Shown here: piece by piece, positions 1-9,800 of the stretch
How positions within the stretch are numbered: the first letter of the stretch is position 1
Layout of the letters: every line of letters begins with the position of its first letter
From: Perkinsus chesapeaki
Taxonomy: Eukaryota; Perkinsozoa; Perkinsida; Perkinsidae
Length of the DNA: 37,255 bases
Direction: 5' to 3'
NCBI GenBank assembly: GCA_013115145.1
Contig: JAAPAO010000349.1
Span: forward strand, 1-37,255
Translations under genes and position numbers: made by a program
The notes under the pieces: generated by a model
What the model was told of the DNA's origin: nothing
What the model saw: only the letters and a program-made list of their open reading frames with translations
Databases searched by the model: none

Positions 1-538
1 TTCTTCCGACATCTAAATGTGACACAAAATCACAATGGTTCGCGTAACAGAATTGAAGTCGTGACGCGAGACCCAACCCGGGCGGCTGTGTGGTGGGTTT
101 TGAAGAAATAGTGTGTATGAATGAACGTACAAGTTGCTGTAGATCTCGATGAATTGCTGTGAACAGCCTTCGGGTTGAATCAGTTAAGAATGAGCTAATC
201 CGTTCAAATCGATTTGTCGGGCGTGCTCTTAAAGCACTGCACGCCAAGCCTGCGCGGCTTCGCCAGAGAAGGTCACTTGACGCTCACTGTGCATTTTACC
301 TAGCTGAACACTCTCAGGCGAGAGTCTTCAACTCACACAAGAAATTTTGCGGAGATTTTGCCAGGAAAAATTTACCCAAAGCAAATGGGAATAAAGGATT
401 CCTTCACATGGGCTACTATCTGCTGCTCTACGAGTCATCGGTTCAGAGCAAATTCCAGCAGGCCAAACCGCAAAGAAAATGCACTCCTTAAAGTGTGAAA
501 AATCGATTCAAAGCAATTAATTTCAACACGTCGCTTAC
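1..538. other. Unresolved 3' region of the exchanger gene
   Basis: This stretch follows the GTAAGC donor of exchanger exon 3 (minus strand) and should hold its later exons. A 110-codon plus-strand frame (159-491) is basic and matches nothing I recognise, so I treat it as a shadow. A pyrimidine-plus-purine stretch near 340-375 resembles the intronic TTTCC/GGAAA repeats seen elsewhere in the window. Confidence 0.3.
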
Positions 539-2189
539 ATGGCACCAACAGCTGTAAAGGAGGCGCTGTTATCTCGAACACTTCGAACGAGTGCTTGACC
601 GAGCAAACCACCACTTAGGAAGAACACCAAAGTGTTACCGATGAACCTGACAGAAAATAATGTCAAGATGACACTGAACATTTTTAAATTTTTCGGAAAT
701 TTTTTGCCAGGAAAATTGATCCAGTTCTTACTCAATGGAGTTCCAGACACTACGGAGAGTCTCCCCAGATACCAGCAACGGCTTCATCGACGCTGCCATA
801 GTGTAACTAACAAATATAAGAAAATATTATAGACTATTTGTAGGAAATTTACGTTAAGAATGATGAACGAAGTTAAAAGTAAAGTTATTTTCGGTGATAT
901 ATAAAAACAATATAATCTTTGATCGTCGACATGAACGGAGATATTTTTTGAAGTCGAAATTATGTCATTAAATCCTATAGATGTGATGGCTGAGGATTTT
1001 CAAGACGGAGGGAATTGAACAATGAAAAAGTAAATTATCTGAATTTAGGGTTAATTATTTCCAGACTCAAGATTAACTTATTTTTTTTATATTTTTCTTC
1101 ATGATACATTTCTGTTGAAGACGTAAGAAGTTACGAGCGGCTCGGAGAGAGAACTAAGTTAAAAAATTTTCAAAGCTTTTCCGAAAGCCACATGAAATTT
1201 TCTTGCTTCTCACTTATCGTTGGAAAAAATCCGCGAAAAAGTGCATTTTTGACCAATTCTCACCCGGCAAAGCTAACAGCCAGGACACCACTGCTGTGGG
1301 CCACTTCATCGGCTATATAATAAGAACCATATGCTGCGATAATTGTCACACCTATTTGGATAGTGCTGTCAATATGCCCCTGTTGACCCACAGTCCTGTT
1401 GGCTCTCGAGAGGCAGACAAGCGCCAAGGCTCCCACCAGCACACCGATGAGCGGACCAAGCAAACACATTCTCATTAGGAATGCTATCACCTCCATGGGG
1501 GTGTACTTCACGCCAGTTTCAAGATCGGCAAAAAGCGTATAGACGACCATCGCCGTACCGTCATTTAGGATGCTCTCCCCCGACACTTGGTTCGTTAAAA
1601 CCGGACTCACTCCTAGATGGTGAAGTAGCGTCACCACCGCAACCGGGTCAGTTGCGCTCAATATGGAACCCAGAGAAAGACTCGTAAACAAATCCCAGGA
1701 GCTCGAAAGATTCAAGCTTGGTGCTATCAGGTAGTACTGCGCCAGACCAATCACAACAACACTCATAAGCACGCCGATCGTCGCCAACACAACCGCCTGG
1801 AGAAATATTTTCTTCACCAGTTGGGTGTCCAATTCCATACATTCATTGAAGAGGAGCACCGGCAAGAAGAGTAGCAGAAATAAATGAGGATCGATCCCAA
1901 GCCATAATTTCGTGGCGCGCTGGAGTTCGCCGGAGATGATATTTTTTTCCGCCAAGACAGCCAAGCAGAGACCTTCCAGGAAGACTACAACAGTGTAGGG
2001 CAAGTCGGGCGCGTATCTTGACAAAATCTTCAGGGTGAGGCACCCCAGAGTAAATGCAATCAGGAAATACAACACACCGAGTGGAGACCCCGAACCAGCC
2101 AGCGGTGACTCTATCTCATCAGGTGATGATGATGCTACCGCTGATATCGATACCATCAACGGCAGGATTTTAAGGAATCCATGTAGCAT
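539..2189 (-). CDS. Na+/H+ exchanger, CPA1 family (3' part unresolved)
   Basis: Integral membrane cation/proton antiporter. Exon 1 runs 2189-1264 (308 codons plus 2 nt), exon 2 806-732 and exon 3 646-539; donors are GTGAG, GTAAG and GTAAGC, and the phases join cleanly. The start is the ATG at 2189, followed by a hydrophobic leader. Family motifs seen: FLPVLLF, SATDPVAVVTLL, and SGESILNDGTAMVVY with the transport Asp of the ND pair, then SGVLAVSFAG. Exon 3 gives FIGNTLVFFLSG, the helix typical of NHE/SOS1 proteins. The first exon was cut at SFAG because the open frame ends inside the donor site. The remaining transmembrane helices and the cytosolic tail should lie at positions 1-538 or off the window, but I could not resolve exons there. 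The family call is firm; the substrate (Na+ or K+) and the membrane it sits in are not known. Confidence 0.9.
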
Positions 2190-4088
2190 GGCGATGGGTG
2201 ATGAAAACTAGTTAAAAATGCGACCGAATTACGATAGATCGCCAGTCGGGATGGGACTCGGAGTTGTATCAGTGATTTCTCGAAGTCCTCCAAAACACAA
2301 CCACATCCGAAAAAATTATTTTCCAGGTCGTCGACTAAAATACATTCCTTCCGGAAACATTCACTGCCCTCAGTGACGTCCTAACCGCCAAATGGTGAGC
2401 GAAATTCTTTCGATGACATGTCCTCGCGCGGAAACAAAATGCAAATTTCTTATTGAGATTTTCATTTGTAACTCCGACGAAAAATCTTATGGCTCAAGTG
2501 CGTGAAGGCAAGCCATTCGAGCTATGTACGCAACTGAGCAATTCTTCCACTGATAAAACTCAAGCCGGACATCACACAAGGACACACTCATTATCATGAT
2601 TACGTTTCATCGTCACTCAACTGAAAGAAGGAGACCATCACCGAAATATTCAGTTTTGTCACAAAAAAACGCATTTGCATTTTCAGAAAACGAAAAAATC
2701 TTCCTGAAAAATATTCACCAATTTCTCGGGAAAGTGACGTATCCCTGACAATATTTTTGTGCACTAAGTTTTCACACACTTTAAGAAGTGTGGATTCATG
2801 GATCGCAAAAATAGAATTTTCCCAACTCCAACTTTGAACAGTAATTTAAATAGTATAGGATAGTTGCTTCGGTTATTCACTACTCCATTGCAGCCTTAAT
2901 CAACACGCTCTCATAGCTTTGACTTATTATTAATAAGTTATTTTACAACTTTGCCAACTTATTAAAAATGAAACGGCTGATCGATTCATTGTCATATTTC
3001 AGATTATCATTAAACCAGTCATAATTCAAAATTGAAAGTCGGAAGAATACAAAGTACAATTTCCCTCGTGTGAGACAGTATGTCGACTCGCCTTCTGATA
3101 ATTTGCTTCAGGTACACCACTAAGAACGCTCTTCTCCCACACAACAAGATCTTCGACACCTTGCACATCTTCTTTGTGCAACGAACGACGATTAATCTCG
3201 TCAAAAGGAAGCCTAAATAACACTCAATTTACTCGGCCGAGAGCACCAAGCCAAAACGTAGACTTAATTTTAGCCCCACCCCATAAGCCCTAAAAATGAC
3301 TCACTGGCTTGAAAACGCCAATCAAGGAGTCTTTGTGAAAAGTTTGTTTATTTCAAATTTTGGAAGTTTATAAGAACTATATTATCGTCAAATATTCAAG
3401 CATTTCCGTCATTAATCTTTTATTTGGAATCAGCATTCCATCATGACATCTATCGACATCAGTCGGAGTCGATAGAAATGGAATTAAATGTTCCCCGCAG
3501 ATCTTTTTCCGATCTTGTTCAACAAATATGTAACCTTCGACGGCGGCGCGTTCAATTTATTTAGGTTGACTTAGGTAACCCATAATACTCATTCAGTCAA
3601 AATCGGCAACACAACTCGAAACAAATGTTCCTCTAATTTCTCGCAGAACTAAAACTGTGGAATCCGCGTATCAACTGACTTATAACAATTTATTTTTCGT
3701 TGTGTAAATTTCTCTCACTTTTTTTCCGCCAACTGAGGTCGCTCTGCCATGAAAGACTCCCAACTCACACAGTTGCGTGGCACAGTTGGTGGATGCATGC
3801 CGTGGACCTGGAAGGTATAAAAATTGTAATTTTATTAATAGCTTATTAATGAACATTCTATTTTCTCGCGCGCCACGTTATTTCCGAATTTCTTGAACAG
3901 AATCCTGCGTTGTGCGACACCCAACTTGTTGAATAGGAATCTTTACTAGGAATTGAGAAGATCTATAATAAAATATAAATTGAGAAAACAATATAAAATT
4001 GTATTGTATAAATTATTAAATACTATATACTTATAATTTTAATATGAATAACATGCAAAATAAGATGTAAAGGAGATACTTACACACA
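2190..4088. other. Mostly non-coding, AT-rich region upstream of the exchanger
   Basis: This is 1.9 kb between the exchanger start and the next minus-strand gene. Long AT-rich stretches (around 2920-2960 and 3820-4040) carry no convincing exon. The only candidate is a 65-codon minus-strand frame at 3223-3026 with a charged composition that starts LFRLPFDEINRRSL. It has a short stretch of similarity to minus-strand sequence near 27.3 kb. I cannot assign it and it may be a relic. Confidence 0.35.
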
Positions 4089-6502
4089 CTATGTACGTAC
4101 TATAGTACAGATACTGACTTGGATAATACAGATATACAGAGATAACAACACACTCTCAGACGCGTCTCGAATAGACAGCCACTCGAGCCACTGAGAAGTA
4201 TCCTTTTCCTTATTACGAATCCAGCTCCCGGGATGAGACCTCCTTGCTTGAAAAAGCCGTTCGAAAACCTGAAAAAAGTGATAAACAATTTGGATGAACC
4301 AAGGACGATTTTTTAATAATCAATTTCCTTCCTGAAACTTATGTTTACTTCGGAGGTCTGGGCACACAAGGCCACAAAAAGCTCGGAAACTCTCAAAATC
4401 ACCCCAGAAATTTTATAATACGGAATTCGTGTCGGTGCCATTCATCCTACTGGCTCTCAACCACATGACCACCTTTGGAATTGAATTCCTGATCTTCATC
4501 GTATTCCACCATTTTACGTGCAATTATGAAGTTCCGGGAGTTTTCCCAAAATTTCCGGAATTTTCCGAAAATTTCCGGAATTTCCCACCCTTCTTATTAA
4601 GTTGTGTGATGCAACCACCAAAAACTATCGATTTATCCCATACTTACTCCGGATGCTTATAAAGCTTATCTCCCTCCGCGACCACCGGTAAACCATTTCT
4701 TCTCTCCTTCACCGTCGCGACCCTCCGCCGACCACTACACCCGTAAAAATAATTTCATACCAATTTTTCCTCAAATCACCCAATAGTCTCCTCAAGCGAC
4801 ATTTCCTTCGCCGGCCGAAAAGCTCTCGGCCAGGGCGCGTGACGCCCCTCATCAACGACAATCTTCCTACCATGAGGAAGATCGTCAAATTCCGTCTGAA
4901 ACGAAAAATTTAATTCACGAATCGCTCCGCTCCGCCCTTACTAGGCATTCGTTTTGGCGTATATGTACTTTCTCTGCTCTTTTCGGCACCATTTGAATGA
5001 CATGTTCCACTTTCTTGATGCCTTCTGGTCGATCAGCTCTACTTTGCCCCGCTGCCTAATAACAAGACAAAGCTCAGGAATGAATCAGCACGGCATGGTG
5101 CGATGATGCCAGCCTCCCCGAGAACTGTCTTCCCATTTTTACGGAGATTCATTCCATCAAATTCGTACAACTGAAACCCATACGGAAAAACGCGATATTT
5201 TTCCCTTTCCATTGAGGACAAATTAGAGATTGGTTCTCCCTGGGAGAACTAGTGAAAAACTCAACTTCTCACGCCAGATTTTCCCCCAAAAGTTCCCGAA
5301 TTTTCCCGAGTTTTCCCGAATTCCCGTTTCTACCTCCAGCTTTGTGAATCCTCTCCAATCTTCAGTGGGTATAATTTCATCTAAAACCGAAAACACATTT
5401 TCTCCAAGATTTTCCGCGGCATTTTTACGATAATTTCCGTTTTTTTGACCCATCCATTCCACCGATTGAGATCGTCGCTTCTCGGGATGCCGCGAAATCG
5501 CGAGAAGTCCGTCCATCATGAAAATGAGTGAAAAAAAAATTGGTAAAACTCAAAAAATTGCGGCTTTTTTCCATCGCCAAAAAGAATCAGAAAAATTCAC
5601 ATCGAAACACAACACGAATAAAAAAATAACATCAACTTCATTCAGCACAATTTCGTGGAGCGTGACTCTCATGCTCTCCAATAAAACCTAGATCAAAGTC
5701 CTTTCCCTGGAACCTAAAATGATATCAGAAATAATGGGGAAATTTTTCCGCCGAAATATTTTACTGGTAAAACTTTTTTTCCAGGTCGCCAAATATATTC
5801 TGAATTTCCAATAGCCAAAAGGCTCGTCCCAGAATTTCGCCGCGCCACGAAATTACGACCAACTCCTTCACAGTGGATTTCGAAGGATACGTCCCTTGAG
5901 TAACTAAGGAGGCAGTAAGGAACTATATTTTTCTCGCGCGCCACGAAATTACCGGTCTAAGCCCATATTAGCCAGACTGCTCTCGTCGCCTCGCCTACAG
6001 TTGCTCTCCACCAGTTTTCGACATCCTGAAAAGTATCCATTATTTGCCGAGGAAAAATTGTAAAACTTTTTCCGGTCGTTTTACTGCTTCATTACGGAAC
6101 TCCGTGAACCTCAAAATCGTATTGAGCGAAAAGCTGGCGATTGAAAATAGAGTGCAACACAACGGAAGCACGCCTCGGTGTTATTCAACTATTGCAGACA
6201 TTTAATCATTATGCTGTTTTTACAGGTGCTCCGATCCATGAATAGATCGATTATCAGATCGATTGCCCTACACAAACAAAAGACCTGTCTTCAGAGAAGT
6301 ATATGAGAGGTCAATTCGAAATATAAAAATAGCAGAAAACTCATGTCTACAATCAATCTAGTCATCAAGCACTCACAAAATCCTGTTTCAAGACTTGTTC
6401 TTTTTCCCGTGTCGTTTCCCTTCCCGGTTGTATTACTATTTCGTCCAGTATTTCTATCCATCCATTTTGCCGACTTCGATCCTTGCCATTCTGGATGACG
6501 CG
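4089..6502 (-). CDS. Unresolved multi-exon gene, unknown product
   Basis: Several minus-strand segments look coding, but a full model was not reached. The best exons are: 6502-6377 (42 codons, phase 0 to 0, acceptor CTTTCAG, donor GTGAGT; contains NGWIEILDEIVIQPGRE); 6025-5999 (9 codons, DVENWWRAT, between TTTTCAG and GTAGGC); a segment near 5205-5060 that reads LYEFDGMNLRKNGKTVLGEA after GGTTTCAG; and a last exon 4268-4089 (60 codons with stop, acceptor TTTTTTCAG, contains SQWLEWLSIRDASE). These segments are rich in D, E, K and R on the minus strand, whereas the opposite strand reads Ser/Phe/Leu-rich. I do not recognise the family; LYEFDG recalls ubiquitin C-terminal hydrolases, but the rest does not follow that pattern. 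More than one gene is possible. Confidence 0.4.
4531..4592. repeat. Degenerate TTTTCC / GGAAAA short repeats
   Basis: Runs alternating TTTTCC(C/G) with GGAAA or GGAATTT. Similar degenerate stretches occur at 5279-5330, 9165-9215, 10405-10455 and 22460-22495, and in the exchanger introns near 345-375 and 690-720. All lie in introns or other apparently non-coding sequence. Confidence 0.6.
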
Positions 6503-6570
6503 CTGAAAGAGAATATATCTCAGACGCTGGGCAAAAACTTGATTCTGGGCAACTTGTTTTTCCGGAGAAA

Positions 6571-6741
6571 ATGAAATTCAGCGAATATGATGAAATCAAG
6601 TCTGTATTTGAAGAATGTTCCATGGAAATTGCAAAGAACTTGAGAATTGCGAACTTCTCTTCATTACGTATCTGCGGTAACGACCACGTGTGGAGACTGC
6701 CTGACGAGAGTGTCATGGTAGAATTGGAGGGAATTGAATAA
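6571..6741 (+). CDS. Small acidic ORF, hypothetical
   Basis: A 56-codon plus-strand frame starting MKFSEYDEIKSVFEE and ending VMVELEGIE. It extends upstream without a stop to 6499, so it could be the last exon of a plus-strand gene (possible acceptor ATATCTCAG at 6521). The composition is protein-like (E, D, K, I). The opposite strand is also open, as a Ser/Phe-rich frame, through 6767-6291. The segment lies between the 3' end of BCAT and the unresolved minus-strand gene. No family is recognised. Confidence 0.3.
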   Translation: MKFSEYDEIKSVFEECSMEIAKNLRIANFSSLRICGNDHVWRLPDESVMVELEGIE

Positions 6742-6839
6742 AAATACGGTATGAAAATTAAACGCAATAGTTCTGAATATTGTCATAGAAACAACTGATG
6801 TACAACTATGCCGTTAATAATAATCGGCTCTTAACAAGT

Positions 6840-9800
6840 TTATTGAGAAATCCTCATTGAATCTTTCCAAGTGTTCGTCCATAGATTAGCAAAGGGGCCT
6901 TTTCCATGCTGAGCGTCTTGTACCTAACTCGACCTATTCAGCATCTTGCACGCTCAACCTCAAGATACTCCGGCGAAATATGTCGCGTGTGACTCACCTC
7001 ATCGAGGATTCTCCTGCACATTGGACCTGCTCCGATAGCCTCATCTATAGGTATCTGACCAAATCGATCAGGTGATCGATTTTCTCAACTTCTCCAAGTC
7101 CTAACCTTCATTTCCACGTCCTCATATGTTACACTTTTTACAGGACACACAATCGCTGCCGTACCAGTACCTGTAAATTGAGCATCAATAAACTTCACCA
7201 ACCAATTTCACAACAGACAGCAACCGTGCTTTCGAACTAGGCAGTCCAACTTAACTTTACATTCACATCAATGGATGTTCGATTAAGAACAGGACACTTG
7301 TATGATAATATAAAAAAACACTAATAACCTCCGAGCCGTTTCCTGGCCCAGGTCCTCGTGTGTGGAGAGGATAAAGACACTGTTTGAAACTAACGATTTC
7401 TCTCGATGCTGGCGTAAAGCTTTTACAATGAAGGTATCATTTATTATTATATAATAGGATAATAACGGAACAGAAACACTATTACATATAAGAATTCATA
7501 AAATACCACTAAAACAGAGCGTCTATCTTTTATAAATGTAGTATAAGGAAGCTAATAAGATTATTAACAATATTATAACACATAATAATCTCAATTTAAC
7601 AAGCTCGAATCATTCGAGGAGCTGCCATGAACCTCATGAGGTTCATGACTGCTTCTTTGTATTACCTCCATGCCCTAGAACGAGAACAGTTCGATTCTCT
7701 ACCTTTTCATTTCTAAACCACCGAGATGCTTCCAATGAGTTCCATCAGCTCATAAAAATGATATTACCAAATATTTCCATAACTTCTCCACGTTGATATC
7801 TTTCCAGCAACTCCTCCATAGTAACATCTCTCTCGGATACTTCAAGGTTTGTATCGTTCCGAAGTATCTTAAGAACCTGCCAGCAATCTTCCTGACCGCG
7901 CGCCACTTAATCAAACATTAAAGCTCTTTATCGTCTGGTGCGTAATCATTTATATTGATAATAAATAATATTTTTCAATATATCACTGTACGGAGTTATA
8001 CAGTTACTCTCAGCATTACCATATACGTGGAAAACTGTAGAAGTAGTTGTCAATACTTGAATTATTTTCGATACATATAACAATTTACTAACTGAGATCT
8101 TGTTGCTGATATTACTTTCTCTCTATAATAAGTAGTAACAGCTAGACAGATGTGATTCTAATAATATATTAAAAGACGCCTCAATCTTACAAACTGAGTT
8201 ATTTATTTTATTTCCTCATTACAGTGAAAATATTCCCCAAGTACAGTGACAAAAATCAGCGGTCATTTTCTGACGCCCGACCACTTCCCTATATTACCGA
8301 GTCTCGAGTGATTCCGGGCAAAATGATGTCCTTAGTTGGAGGAGTGGCAACTTCAATACCGCCGCCATTATCATCACGTTTAAATACGAAAAATACATTC
8401 ATAGAACCTAGAGGCGGGGATCGAACCATAGACCAATCGATTACTAAACAACATGCTCAACCACTACACTAATCTAACTGCCAAGACCTTCTATATCAAA
8501 GCTAAACATAAAAACCGTCGACAGCTCCCCCTTCCACCTTTATACGGTTTCCATTATCTTATTTTACAACGTCGCCTCGTTGACCCATTCTAAAATTCAA
8601 CTACCAATTTTTTCACATAAATGTTCCTACAACTTCTGTTGAATTTACCGCCCATAGAAGCCCAGATAGAATACTTATAATAAATCCCGTAGAGCAACGT
8701 CTAATATTTATCATCCACACTGTGGAAAAATGTGCACGTAGCTGGCTACATCTGTGGTCGAGCTTGAGAAAAATTTGAGGAAAATATGGAAAATACCGAG
8801 CAGCCAAAAACGCGCTTTTCGTCCATAAGTCCCGTATAAAATGGTGATGAAATCCAGCTCACAAGTCATACCCATCGATTGAGAAAGCCGGACAGATATT
8901 CCTCCACTGATCATCTAACTATATTATCAAAATATAACTACCCACATTCCAAGGTCCAGTGCATGTTGGGATCAATTATTACGCACCCGATACTCGAAAG
9001 ATACTCCTCCGATACCAGTCAAGGTGATATATACCTTGCTATTTTCCTCGGTCCCCGATTATTCCCCATTATTACCAACTTCGGTGATATGATGCTTCAG
9101 TTCACCGTCCTCATTCCGCAACGGTAGCAACCACAAAATCTGCGTGAATCCTTCCTCGCTCTGACACACCGAAAAATTCGGAAAATTTTCAGGGAAATTT
9201 TTTACCGCCATTTTAGCAGGCATTAATGTCGGTCCATAATTACTTCCAACCTTGTGACCGCCGGATCCTGAAAAGAATATCGAAAAGAGTAGGAAGTGCC
9301 AGTGAGAACGAACATGTGCACAGAGAAAATTTACGACTTTGAAAAAGCGCCGACTTCACCAATGAAATACTTGGAGCTTTAATGAGAAAACAAATTATTG
9401 ATACAACTCTCGAAAACATTAATAATTAATAATGTTATGGAAAGACTAATTCAAATTGATACGGAATTGGTACGGAAGAATATGCCCTTTTCTGAATGGC
9501 TCTTCCACGAAGGCAAATGTATAGTTTCGTAACATACATTGTTCGAAAGTGCTCTAGTGTCTCCTTTTCTGGTGGTCCATAATATTACACTACTCATGAT
9601 CAACCTATTTTAAATGGGTTACTATATTCCTCATTACATGTTTTACATATAAAATATCTTTTCAAGACTTGGAAGATCAGCAATGATCCGGTTATTGAAT
9701 ATTACCGCCTGGCCAAGCTCGAACATTCCTAGTGCAAGCCAGCAAAGATACCGGTTTAAAACCGCACGGGAAGAATCTAACAAATAAGATATCATTTCGC

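Noticed and set aside
8408-8482. A functional tRNA-Thr
   Set aside because: Acceptor and T stems have several mismatches, and the unit sits at an intron end.
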